A model generated the notes under the pieces. It did no database searches, was not told the DNA's origin, and was given only the letters and a program-made list of their open reading frames with translations. From positions 5,129,501 through 5,193,500 of the forward strand of contig NZ_CP051167.1 of the NCBI RefSeq assembly GCF_012295525.1: a stretch of DNA of 64,000 nucleotides, written 5' to 3'. The DNA is from Oxynema aestuarii AP17 (lineage in GTDB: Bacteria; Cyanobacteriota; Cyanobacteriia; Cyanobacteriales; Laspinemataceae). Shown in pieces: positions 17,068 through 25,387 of this stretch. Position 1 is the first letter of the stretch. Each line of letters opens with the position of its first letter. A program made the position numbers and the translations under genes.

Positions 17068-17081
17068 AACAATCTGAAATT

Positions 17082-17654
17082 ATGAATAAAGCAGCTTTTC
17101 GCAAACTCCACCGAACCATTGCCCCGATAATTTTTGTTCCCTTATTGCTCAGTGCTTTAACTGGAATCGGCTATCGCATCGGTAGAAGTTGGTTGGCAAT
17201 ACCGAGAAGGGCGGGTCATTTGCTCATGGCCGTCCATCAAGGCGAATATCTCGGCCATGCCCTCACCCCCGTTTACGTGTTATTCGTAGGTTTGGGATTA
17301 CTCGGGGCGATCGCCACCGGGTTGACCCTGACCGGATGGTTTCGGGGAAATCGAAGCGCAAAAGCTGCTAACTCTCTCAATTTCCGTCAAATTCACCGCC
17401 GTCTCGCCCCCCTATTTTTCATCCCCTTAGCCTTAGTGGCGATGACAGGAATTGGCTATTGTTTGGGAGAAAGTTGGTTGGGACTTCCAGAAGGAATCAC
17501 GGATCGATTAATGGATATTCACCAAGGATCGTTTCTAGGAAATCGGTTAAGACCGATTTATGTTTTAGTCGTCGGGATGGGATTACTTTCCTTATTGATT
17601 ACCGGAATTGAAATGACGGGAATGTTTCGCAAAAAACGGCAGTCTTCGATGTAA
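17082..17654 (+). CDS. PepSY-type membrane protein made of two duplicated halves
   Basis: 190 aa. Two halves of about 90 residues align along their whole length: FRKLHRTIAPIIFVPLLLSA with FRQIHRRLAPLFFIPLALVA, LTGIGYRIGRSWL with MTGIGYCLGESWL, and MAVHQGEYLGHAL with MDIHQGSFLGNRL. Each half has two membrane segments, giving four in all. The His in L/IHR and in HQG sit at matching positions in both halves; such paired His could bind haem or metal, as in PepSY-associated membrane proteins of reductases (inference). It follows the exported acidic protein by 14 bp. Substrate unknown. Confidence 0.8.
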   Translation: MNKAAFRKLHRTIAPIIFVPLLLSALTGIGYRIGRSWLAIPRRAGHLLMAVHQGEYLGHALTPVYVLFVGLGLLGAIATGLTLTGWFRGNRSAKAANSLNFRQIHRRLAPLFFIPLALVAMTGIGYCLGESWLGLPEGITDRLMDIHQGSFLGNRLRPIYVLVVGMGLLSLLITGIEMTGMFRKKRQSSM

Positions 17655-17897
17655 GCGTCCCGGTCGGATTTGAGAACCGGACGATCGCCCGGCGGAGAAT
17701 AACCCACGATCGCCCTTCGCGCTCATTTATTTGGGAGTTATAATGAGTACGAACCTTAGAGGCGATCGTCCACACTGAACGGTCCCGACCCGTAACTCCA
17801 AACCATCAGCAACCCTCCCATCAATCCCAAATTTTTAAAAAACTGAATTTGTTGGCTAGAATCGCTAAAATTTGTGTGGAAAATCACGGTTGTCGGG

Positions 17898-18010
17898 AGT
17901 GAACTACCGCTATTGTAATCTTTGATTCAATAGCGGCTTCCCTCTTCACTGGGGACTGCGCTAGATAGAACTGAAGTTCTACCCCCTCGTCTTACATCCC
18001 CTCCAAGGGC
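17898..18010 (-). ncRNA. Right end and putative omega RNA of copy 1
   Basis: The 3' end of tnpB and the right-end hairpin (CCGCTATTG, loop, CAATAGCGG at about 17908-17937) are kept almost unchanged in copy 2. By analogy with known TnpB systems this is the guide RNA scaffold. The adjoining host sequence (CCCGACAACCGTGATTTTCC, reading down from 17897) would be the guide and is doxX itself. Confidence 0.5.
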
Positions 18011-19144
18011 AGTAGAGCTAGTCCCTAACTCTAATATCCGTAAGCCTTCATTTTTGAGATTGATGGCGGCATTGATATCCCTGTCATGACGAGTTTGGCA
18101 ATGTTCGCAAGTCCAGCTTCTCGCATCAAGAGACAAGCTTTTGATTTGATTGAGACATACATGGCAGGTTTTAGAAGAAGGAAAAAATCGATCGACTTCT
18201 AGATAAACTTTTCCTTCTGATTCAGCCTTGTACTTTAACATCGTACAAAACATTCCCCAACCGACATCACTAATCGCTTTGGCGAGTTGGTGATTGCGAA
18301 CCATGCCTATCCCCCCTTTAGTTCCCCCCTTATTAAGGGGGGTTAGGGGGGATTCGACCACAATCACTTGGTTTTCGTTCACTATCTTACGGGATAGCTT
18401 GTGGAGAAAATCTTCACGACAGCGACTTATTTTGGCGTGAATCTTAGCAACTTTTACCCGCGATTTATTGCGGTTGTTGCTACCTTTCCTTTTTCGAGCG
18501 TGTTTTTGCTGTTTTCTTTTTAGGTTTCGCGCGTGTTTATCAAAATGCTTGGGATTATTATATTTCGACCCCTCACTGGTAATCGCAAAATCGGTCAGCC
18601 CTAAATCAATGCCAATGGCTTTTCCTTCAGTTGAGAGGAGGGGAGGTTCTTTTTTACCCTCTACCAAAACTGAAGCATAATATTTACCATCTGGATTTTT
18701 GGAGAGGGTTACAGTTTTGATTTTTCCCTCAAAACTTCGATGCTGACGACAACGCACTAACCCAACTTTAGGCAGTTTGATGTAATTTCCCTCAAACTTA
18801 ACATTTTGAGGATAACTGATAGATTGCCTTCCCTGCTTGGATTTGAATCGGGGTAATTTTGCCCGGTTCTCAAAGAAGTTTCGATAAGCGGTCGATAAGT
18901 TCAACGCCACGACTTGCAAGCATTGGGAATAGACGCCTTCTTTAAGCCAAGGGTGTTCCTTTTTGAGGGCAGGTAATAATCCCTGAAGATCACCCCTTGA
19001 TAGACCTTTCCCGGTCTCTCGATAAGTCTCTTGGCACAAATTTAACGCATAGTTCCAATACCAACGACAGCAACCAAAGCTCTTGGCTAAAGTTGCTTGT
19101 TGCTCGTGGGTTGGATAGATGCGGTATTTGTACGCCTTGAACAT
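17927..19144 (-). CDS. tnpB: RNA-guided endonuclease TnpB, copy 1
   Basis: 405 aa. N-terminal helix-turn-helix-like part MFKAYKYRIYPTHEQQATLA, RuvC-I GKAIGIDLGLTDF with Asp present, RuvC-II NQVIVVES with Glu present, zinc ribbon CHVCLNQ...CEHCQ, and RuvC-III TRHDRDINAAINL with Asp. All three catalytic residues are there. Right after the RuvC-II Glu, the usual DLNVKGM-like bridge is replaced by SPLTPLNKGGTKGGIG, which is the in-frame translation of a palindromic repeat. Whether nuclease activity survives is open. The protein is highly similar to copy 2 with scattered substitutions. Confidence 0.92.
   Translation of the reverse strand: MFKAYKYRIYPTHEQQATLAKSFGCCRWYWNYALNLCQETYRETGKGLSRGDLQGLLPALKKEHPWLKEGVYSQCLQVVALNLSTAYRNFFENRAKLPRFKSKQGRQSISYPQNVKFEGNYIKLPKVGLVRCRQHRSFEGKIKTVTLSKNPDGKYYASVLVEGKKEPPLLSTEGKAIGIDLGLTDFAITSEGSKYNNPKHFDKHARNLKRKQQKHARKRKGSNNRNKSRVKVAKIHAKISRCREDFLHKLSRKIVNENQVIVVESPLTPLNKGGTKGGIGMVRNHQLAKAISDVGWGMFCTMLKYKAESEGKVYLEVDRFFPSSKTCHVCLNQIKSLSLDARSWTCEHCQTRHDRDINAAINLKNEGLRILELGTSSTALGGDVRRGGRTSVLSSAVPSEEGSRY
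18311..18351. repeat. C-run/G-run palindromic repeat inside tnpB copy 1
   Basis: CCCCCC-TTTAGTT-CCCCCC-TTATTAA-GGGGGG-TTA-GGGGGG, 41 nt, forming a strong hairpin. It encodes PLTPLNKGGTKGG in frame. Copy 2 has it at the equivalent place, so the insertion predates the spread of the element. Confidence 0.8.
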
Positions 19145-19564
19145 TATCGCCGATCTAGCCAGATGATAAGATTATCACTGATTTGCCGAAGAGTCGCTTT
19201 CATCCCACGATTCACCTTCGGTAGAATCGGAGAATTCCCGCTCCCATTGTTAAAAAGCCGACGAGCAATAACGCCCCCCATTTCGCCCGATAACCGCACA
19301 AGACCGATAAACCTCCGGCCAATAGAACGGCGATCGTCGGCCACAGCAAGATCCCGGGAACGCCGTTGCCTTGCATATAGGTTTGGGTCGCCGTGGGGTC
19401 GAGTAGTTTCTCGATCCCGGACTTGAGAAAGATCGCGGCGAGCAGAAGCCGCGACAAGAGCGGAATAAATGATTGTAATCGGTTAAAATTCACAAAATAC
19501 GTCCTGCAAAAGGGGCCGATCCTTGCAGCAAAGTGCAAAGTCTGTTGGTTTTCAAATTACTGTT

Positions 19565-20464
19565 ATGAGTTTATTCCATCGCTTAATTTTAGGCACGAGC
19601 GTGCTGCTGTTGGCCGGGCCGATCGCCCCCGTCGCGGCCAATCCCAGCGAGTCGGCGACCCCCTCCGCCTGTCCGGCTCCCGCCCTCGATCGCATCCAAC
19701 GCCATACCGTCGCCGCCGGAGAAAGCCTCGAAGCGATCGCCGAACAATATAACCTGATTCCGGCGACGTTGATCGGCTTCAACCCCCAACTGCGCGGCGG
19801 TGGAGTGCAACCGGGGATGGAACTGAAAATCCCGCCCTACAACGGCATTACCGTCAACGTCAACCCGGGACAAACCTGGCCCGAATTGGCCTCTGCATAC
19901 AATGTTAGAGCGGACGTGTTGTTTGAAGTCAACGGCTGCCAACCGCCGCAAGCCGTCGCCTTCATTCCCGGCGTCAACTGGTCGCCGACGAGTTCCCCAG
20001 AAACCGGATTGCCGGAAGCGGCGACCGACGCCGACGCCACCCTCGATGGCTATCCCCTCCCCGAACCCGGCGAAACCTTGCTCGCTTATGGCTGGCGGGT
20101 GACCGGAGAGGACAGTAAGGTGGTGTTTCACAGTGGGATCGACTTGCAGGCAGACGCGGGAACCCCGGTGTTAGCTGTAGAAGAAGGCATCGTCGCCTAC
20201 GCCAGCGATCGCGGCGCTTACGGCAACTTAGTCGTGATCAACCATCCCGGCGGCAAGCAAACGCGGTACGCTCACCTACAAAGTATAGAAATTAGCTTGC
20301 GACAAAAAGTGAGACGCGGCGATCGCCTCGGCAGCGTCGGCACGAGCGGCAGTCCCGACGTCGGCGAACCCCACCTGCACTTTGAAGTGCGTTCCAACTC
20401 CGATCTCGGTTGGGTCGCCGAAGACCCCGCACTGTACTTGCGATCGCAAGTCAGCGAACGGTGA
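19565..20464 (+). CDS. Exported LysM and M23-family metallopeptidase
   Basis: 299 aa from the ATG of MSLFHRLILG; the frame extends 14 codons upstream but the signal peptide starts here (RLILGTSVLLLAGPIAPVAA). LysM-like module about residues 45-95 (HTVAAGESLEAIAEQYNLIP, LIGFNPQL) binds peptidoglycan; a second, weaker one follows (NPGQTWPELASAYNV). The C-terminal ~130 residues are a lysostaphin-type M23 domain: zinc ligands in FHSGIDLQAD (HxxxD) and in PHLHFEV (HxH), with VVINHPGGKQTRYAHL between. It would cut or recognise cell-wall cross-links in the periplasm, in growth or division. It is divergent from the broken doxX. Confidence 0.92.
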   Translation: MSLFHRLILGTSVLLLAGPIAPVAANPSESATPSACPAPALDRIQRHTVAAGESLEAIAEQYNLIPATLIGFNPQLRGGGVQPGMELKIPPYNGITVNVNPGQTWPELASAYNVRADVLFEVNGCQPPQAVAFIPGVNWSPTSSPETGLPEAATDADATLDGYPLPEPGETLLAYGWRVTGEDSKVVFHSGIDLQADAGTPVLAVEEGIVAYASDRGAYGNLVVINHPGGKQTRYAHLQSIEISLRQKVRRGDRLGSVGTSGSPDVGEPHLHFEVRSNSDLGWVAEDPALYLRSQVSER

Positions 20465-20481
20465 AACCGGACTGAAAAAAA

Positions 20482-20511
20482 GGCAAAAGCCCGAGCGATC
20501 GAACTTTTGCC
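20482..20511. terminator. Bidirectional terminator between the M23 peptidase gene and glgA
   Basis: GGCAAAAG (20482-20489) pairs with CTTTTGCC (20504-20511), with A-rich sequence before and CTTTT after, so it can work on both strands. It sits between the two convergent stop codons. Confidence 0.75.
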
Positions 20512-20548
20512 CTTTTGCTGACCTGTAGAGAGACCGTCGCGCCGTCGC

Positions 20549-21952
20549 CTATCCCGCGTCATCGGCAGGATCGGACTCGGACATCCCCAGAACCGAACGG
20601 TACATTTCCACGTACCGCTTCGCCGAAGTTTCCCAGCTAAAGTCCGACATCATGCCGCGCTGCTGCAGTTTTTGCCAAGCATCCTTGTAGCGGAAGCCCT
20701 CCCAGGCTCGAATCAAGCAGGTGAACAAATCCAACGGTTCGTAGCGATCGAAACAATAACCCGTTCCCTCTTCGAGCATCGGTTCGTGGTGACCGACCGT
20801 ATCGACCAACCCTCCCGTGCGGCGCACGATCGGCACGCAACCGTAACGCATGGCAATCATTTGACTCAGACCGCACGGCTCGAAGCGACTCGGCATCAAA
20901 AATACATCGCTTCCGGCATAAATTCGGCGCGCCAGAGAATCATTATACAACAAATACGTCGCCATCCGTCCCGGATAACGTCCCGCCAGTTGCCACATTT
21001 GCGTCTCGTAATAGCGCTCTCCCGTACCCAATAAAATAAACTGGGCGTCGGTGTACGCCATAAAGCGATCGAGAATTTGCAACACCAAATCGATGCCCTT
21101 TTGTTCGACCAAGCGGGTCACCATACCGATTAAAAAGGCATTTTTGTTAACTTCTAAGCCGACTTCTTCTTGAATGGCGACCTTATTCGCCGCCCGTTGC
21201 TCCAAATCGGTCGCGCTGAAATTGGCGGCGAGATACTTATCCGTTTCCGGATTGTAAGAGTCTACGTCAATGCCGTTGAGAATCCCGACCAACTTGCCAC
21301 TGATAAACGAGAGCAAACCGTGCAGGTTTTCACCGTAAGACTCCGTTTGAATTTGCTGGGCGTAAGTCGGCGAAACCGTGTTGACGATATTGGCATACTG
21401 AACCGCCGCCGCCATCGTATTGTCCCCTTGCATGTACCAGGGACACCAGGTCATTTGTTCCAAACGCCAACGCCCCGGGCCTTGATAGGCTAAGTTATGA
21501 ATCGTAAACACCGTGGCGATATCCGGGTCTTGGTGCATCCACACCGGAATCATCCCCGTGTGCCAGTCGTGACAGTGGATGATGTTGGGTTTCCAGTAAT
21601 TCCAGGCAAATTCCGCCGCACCGTTGGAAAATAGGGTAAAGCGCCAGTCTTCATCGTCCCCGAAGTAAATCCGACGGGGTGAAAATGCCGGATGACCGAA
21701 AAGATATAAGGGAACGTCCGTCCCGGGTAAGACGGTTTCGTAGACAGAAAAGTCCTGAAACATGGCAAACCCCTTCCAGATCGGTTCGCTCGGGATTTTC
21801 ATTTTGTCTGGAAGGAAGCCGTAATAGGGCATGAAGATCCGCACGTCATGTCCCATTTGTCGCAGCACTTTTGGCAGGGAACCGACGACATCGCCCATTC
21901 CCCCGACTTTAGCCAGTGGGGCCGCTTCTGCGGCGACAAATAATATTCGCAT
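20549..21952 (-). CDS. glgA: Glycogen synthase (ADP-glucose type)
   Basis: 467 aa from the ATG of [20 protein letters not shown]; 14 more codons are open upstream but the family starts here. GT5, GT-B fold: [13 protein letters not shown] binds ADP-glucose, [13 protein letters not shown] is the N-domain His region, and the C-domain has [36 protein letters not shown] and [10 protein letters not shown]. It adds glucose from ADP-glucose to glycogen. Cyanobacteria carry one or two such genes; the sequence alone does not say which type this is. It stands alone, with a terminator shared with the convergent peptidase gene. Confidence 0.95.
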   Translation of the reverse strand: MRILFVAAEAAPLAKVGGMGDVVGSLPKVLRQMGHDVRIFMPYYGFLPDKMKIPSEPIWKGFAMFQDFSVYETVLPGTDVPLYLFGHPAFSPRRIYFGDDEDWRFTLFSNGAAEFAWNYWKPNIIHCHDWHTGMIPVWMHQDPDIATVFTIHNLAYQGPGRWRLEQMTWCPWYMQGDNTMAAAVQYANIVNTVSPTYAQQIQTESYGENLHGLLSFISGKLVGILNGIDVDSYNPETDKYLAANFSATDLEQRAANKVAIQEEVGLEVNKNAFLIGMVTRLVEQKGIDLVLQILDRFMAYTDAQFILLGTGERYYETQMWQLAGRYPGRMATYLLYNDSLARRIYAGSDVFLMPSRFEPCGLSQMIAMRYGCVPIVRRTGGLVDTVGHHEPMLEEGTGYCFDRYEPLDLFTCLIRAWEGFRYKDAWQKLQQRGMMSDFSWETSAKRYVEMYRSVLGMSESDPADDAG

Positions 21953-22090
21953 GTTGCTCTTTGCGTTCCCTGAAATGGTCAGTACCGCCATCATACCCGG
22001 ATGCGGGATCCGACTGTACCTTCCGGGGGAAGGATATGAGCATTTGGCAACACGCTAGCGCCACCGGGAGAGTGTTGACGATCGCCCCCC

Positions 22091-22726
22091 TTACGATCGC
22101 CCCTTCAACTCGGCGACGATTTCTTCGAGCAAGCCGATTGCCTGCTCCAAGCGCGCCACGATCGCCGCGTCCTCGCGATCGCCCTTGCCGGGATTTTCCA
22201 AATCCTCGATATACTTCGACAGGGCCTTATCCCGTCGCAGCCAACCGTCGAGAAACACCTGTTGGCTGGGATTGGCTTTAACGCGCTGGTGGCGGTAGTC
22301 GATCCGGCGTTTGACGTATTCCCGGGCCGTGGCGATCGTATTGTGAGCGGCGAGAGCGGCGCTGGTTTTCGAGCCGAAATCGCCATCGACGACCAAACCG
22401 CCGATCGCCTCCTGGAGAAATTCCACACTGCCGCGCAAGCCGAAATTGACCGCCGTATCGAAATGGACCACCGCCAACGGCAAACACATCGAATCGGCTT
22501 TCGACGGTTGCCAGTAATAGCGGAAGTAGATTTCTTCGACTTCCGCCTCCGTGAGTTGGGAGACCCGTTGCGGGGGTAACTTCTTATGCTGGCGGTAAGT
22601 GTCGTAGGTGGCTTGACTGATGCCTCGGTTGACGGCCCCGGCGGGATCTTGCGGGTGTCCGACCCCGCCTTCCCACTTCAAAGTGAACTGGAGGGCTCGG
22701 GCAAATGCATCGTTCGTTTGAGTCAT
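22091..22726 (-). CDS. GH108-type muramidase (secretion activator family)
   Basis: 211 aa from the ATG of MTQTNDAFARALQF; upstream frame is dubious. The N-terminal FTLKWEGGVGHPQDPAGAVN has the Glu of the EGG motif proposed as catalytic in GH108 N-acetylmuramidases, and NRGISQATYDTYR plus YWQPSKADSM follow the family pattern. The central AVNFGLRGSVEFLQEAIGG and VVDGDFGSKTSAAL resemble its peptidoglycan-binding part. No signal peptide. Such enzymes are often phage- or secretion-linked, but no phage genes are near. The C-terminal 30 residues are a coiled coil. Confidence 0.82.
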   Translation of the reverse strand: MTQTNDAFARALQFTLKWEGGVGHPQDPAGAVNRGISQATYDTYRQHKKLPPQRVSQLTEAEVEEIYFRYYWQPSKADSMCLPLAVVHFDTAVNFGLRGSVEFLQEAIGGLVVDGDFGSKTSAALAAHNTIATAREYVKRRIDYRHQRVKANPSQQVFLDGWLRRDKALSKYIEDLENPGKGDREDAAIVARLEQAIGLLEEIVAELKGRS

Positions 22727-22887
22727 AACCTTGCTCGCTTGCGATTGGAACGCGAATATCGGGGGGCGCGATCGCCCGTACCCCTTGTATTCCAGCGATC
22801 GCCACCTCCACCCGCACATCTTCGCCCGGTCGGCTAAAGAGTGCAACGTGCGGGTCTGTTACCGAAGGCAGACCCGCACCCGTCCGG

Positions 22888-23856
22888 TTAATCCCGTTCG
22901 ATCTGAGCGAAGATTTCCGCCAAGATCTCTCCGGCGCCTCGTTCGCGCAGTTTTTGGGCTAACTCCACCCCCAACGCTGCCGCCGCGTCCGCCGGACCGA
23001 CCACCGTATCCTTGACCAAGGTTTGACCGTCGAGACTGGCGACCATTCCCGTTAAGGTTAACTGACCGTCGGCGATCGCCGTATTGACGCCGATCGGTAC
23101 CTGACAGCCCCCTTCGAGTTCGCGCAAGAACGCCCGTTCCGCATCACAGCGTCGAGCCGTTTCCCGGTGTTCGAGCGCTTTAATTAAATTGAGAATTTGC
23201 GGGTCTTCCGTACGACACTCGATCCCGAGCGCCCCTTGTCCGACCGCGTGCAGGGAAATTTCCGGGGGGACGATCTGGTGGACGCGATCGCCCATCCCCA
23301 AACGCTGCAAGCCAGCCACGGCTAAAATCAGGGCGTCGTATTCCCCCGCATCCAATTTCGCCAAGCGGGTGTTGAGATTGCCCCGAATATCTTTAAACTT
23401 CAAATGGGGGAAATGATGGCGCAGTTGGGCCAAACGCCGCAGGGAAGACGTTCCCACCACCGCCCCTTCCGGTAGGGTGTCGATCTGCTTGTCTCGATGT
23501 TTGACGTGGACCACTAAGGCATCTGCCGGGTTTTCTCGCTCGGTGACGCAGCCGAGCATCAACCCGTCGGGGAGATTGGTTGGCAAGTCTTTGAGGGAAT
23601 GCACCGCCATATCGGTATCGCCGTTGAGCATTCCGACTTCCAGTTCTTTAGTAAACAGTCCCTTATCCCCGATTTTCGCCAAGGCCACATCGAGGATCTT
23701 GTCCCCTTGGGTAGACATCGTGTGGACTTCAAAGGCGATGTCTGGATAGTGTTTTTGCAGTTCGTCGCGCACCCAGTGGGTTTGCACGAGGGCCAGTTGG
23801 CTTTTGCGAGAAGCAATACGCACGGTTCGAGGGGGACTGGAAACGCTAGAAGTCAT
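22888..23856 (-). CDS. hemC: Porphobilinogen deaminase (hydroxymethylbilane synthase)
   Basis: 322 aa. It joins four porphobilinogens into hydroxymethylbilane for haem, chlorophyll and bilins. Key stretches: [84 protein letters not shown], and [14 protein letters not shown], whose Cys (near residue 245) carries the dipyrromethane cofactor. Complete and canonical. It is divergent from the DUF39 gene, about 200 bp away. Confidence 0.97.
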   Translation of the reverse strand: MTSSVSSPPRTVRIASRKSQLALVQTHWVRDELQKHYPDIAFEVHTMSTQGDKILDVALAKIGDKGLFTKELEVGMLNGDTDMAVHSLKDLPTNLPDGLMLGCVTERENPADALVVHVKHRDKQIDTLPEGAVVGTSSLRRLAQLRHHFPHLKFKDIRGNLNTRLAKLDAGEYDALILAVAGLQRLGMGDRVHQIVPPEISLHAVGQGALGIECRTEDPQILNLIKALEHRETARRCDAERAFLRELEGGCQVPIGVNTAIADGQLTLTGMVASLDGQTLVKDTVVGPADAAAALGVELAQKLRERGAGEILAEIFAQIERD

Positions 23857-24063
23857 AGATCGATTGTGTCGAAGGTTCGGATATAATAACTCGATCTAGA
23901 CTACCGTAGGGAAGACAACCATTTTTCGCATTTTTGATTTTAAAGATTTCGGCATCGCGTCTTGAGGGGCGATCGCCTGTTGAGAAACCCTTCGGCTCGA
24001 ATCCCCCACGACGATCGCATTTTAACTGCTGATTTGTCCTGACATTGCAACCTACATTCAACT

Positions 24064-25245
24064 ATGCGAACGATCGCCGAAATCAATGACAAAATCGAAC
24101 GCAAACAGGCCGTCGTCTGGACCGTCGAAGAAGTCAAAACCCGAGTGGAAGAAACCAGCGTCGCCGAAGTCGCCCGGGAAGTAGACGTCGTGACCACCGG
24201 GATGTTCGAGCCGATGGAATCGTCCGGGGCGCTGTTCAATCTCGGCCATACGGACCCGCCGATTAAAATTCGTCGCTGCTGGGTCGATGGGGTTCCCGTT
24301 TACTCCGGTTTGGGCGCCGTAGACCTGTATCTCGGCGCCAGCGAAATGGTTGAAGGGGTCGAAGGGGAAGAAACCCGCGAACGCGGCGGCGGTCAGGCGA
24401 TCGAAGATTTGATCGCAGGCAAAGCGTTGCCGTTGCGGGCCGTCGGACAAGTGACGGACTGCTACCCTCGGGCGTCGTTCGAGACCACGATTACTCGGGA
24501 GACGATCAACCAGTTTTATCTGTTTAACCCGCGCAATCTCTATCAAAATTTTATCGTCGGGGTCAACGGCGGCGATCGCCTCCTGTACACTTATCTCGGT
24601 CCACTTCAACCCCAACTCGGTAATGCCGTCTACGCCTGTAGCGGCGAACTGTCCCCCTTACTCAACGACCCGGAATTGAGAACGATCGGGATCGGGAGTC
24701 GCATTTTCCTCGGCGGCAGTATCGGCTATATCGTCGGCGAAGGCACCCAACATTTCCCCTTGCAAAAACGCCTCCCCAACAAAACCCCCATCGGTCCGGC
24801 GGCGACCTTGGCGGTCGTCGGCGACGCCAAGCAAATGTCGCGCCGTTGGGTACGCGGTTGTTATTTTAAAAACTACGGTCCGTCTTTAATGATCGGCATC
24901 GGCGTCCCCCTTCCCGTTCTCGACGAAGAGGTCGTGGCCTGTTGTGCAGTGCGCGATCGCGATCTGGTCGCCCCGGTGATCGATTTGTCGATCCCCCGTC
25001 GGATCCGGCCCACCTTCGGCTTGGTCAGCTACGCCCAACTCAAAAGCGGGCGCATTTCGATCGAGGGGAAATCCGTGCGAACCGCGCCCCTCTCCAGCAT
25101 TCGGCGATCGCGCGAAATCGCCCTCGAACTCAAACAACGCATCGATTCCGGTGAATTTACCCTCACCGAACCCACCGCCCCAATTCCGATGGATCGTTCG
25201 TTTCTCCCTCAAAATGTTTGGGGATCGCGCATTACCTTCGACTAA
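24064..25245 (+). CDS. Homocysteine biosynthesis protein (DUF39 family)
   Basis: 393 aa. It matches the DUF39 family, shown in archaea and some bacteria to turn aspartate semialdehyde into homocysteine with a sulfide source. Visible family features: TIAEINDKIERKQAVVWTVE at the start, DVVTTGMFEPMESSGALFNL, GLGAVDLYLGASEM, IGIGSRIFLGGSIGYIVGEG, and a central GDAKQMSRRWVRGCYFKNYG with a conserved Cys. The CBS domains present in some archaeal forms are absent. Cytoplasmic. The role in cyanobacteria is inferred. Confidence 0.85.
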   Translation: MRTIAEINDKIERKQAVVWTVEEVKTRVEETSVAEVAREVDVVTTGMFEPMESSGALFNLGHTDPPIKIRRCWVDGVPVYSGLGAVDLYLGASEMVEGVEGEETRERGGGQAIEDLIAGKALPLRAVGQVTDCYPRASFETTITRETINQFYLFNPRNLYQNFIVGVNGGDRLLYTYLGPLQPQLGNAVYACSGELSPLLNDPELRTIGIGSRIFLGGSIGYIVGEGTQHFPLQKRLPNKTPIGPAATLAVVGDAKQMSRRWVRGCYFKNYGPSLMIGIGVPLPVLDEEVVACCAVRDRDLVAPVIDLSIPRRIRPTFGLVSYAQLKSGRISIEGKSVRTAPLSSIRRSREIALELKQRIDSGEFTLTEPTAPIPMDRSFLPQNVWGSRITFD

Positions 25246-25387
25246 GCTCTCGATTCAGTCCCAAGTCGCCTGTCGGGAGTCCGTGGCACCGCGATCGCAT
25301 CTCCGGAACTCCTGACGTCCCGAAATCCGACCGCTTGAATTCTTCATTCACCATTCAACAACACCCCACTCCCGACACGGCGAACTG

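Larger units (their letters stand above)
17898..19248 (-). mobile_element. TnpB-only IS200/IS605-type element, copy 1 (1351 bp)
   Basis: The ends were set by comparing with copy 2 (58867-60217): both are identical in length, share ...GTAGTTCACT at the right end and AATGGGAGCGGG at the left end, and diverge right outside. Both are inserted after TTTTAAC (minus strand). No target duplication, as known for the family. It carries only tnpB; a TnpA transposase would have to act in trans. The right end has a stem CCGCTATTG/CAATAGCGG around TAATCTTTGATT. It disrupts doxX. Confidence 0.88.
17756..19493 (-). pseudogene. doxX-family gene split by a TnpB element
   Basis: The N-terminal part (19249-19493, GTG start, NFNRLQSFIPLLSRLLLAAI) has DoxX membrane segments and the motif FLKSGIEKLLDP. 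The C-terminal part (17756-17897) gives TTVIFHTNFSDSSQQIQFFK and NLGLMGGLLMVWSYGSGP, the usual DoxX ending. Between them sits the 1351-bp element 17898-19248. Joining 19249 directly to 17897 restores one open frame of 128 aa, the normal DoxX size, reading GFLT-PTTVIF across the join. DoxX proteins are small membrane proteins, some tied to thiosulfate oxidation or redox stress. As it stands the gene would make only a truncated, probably inactive, 5' product. Confidence 0.88.
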
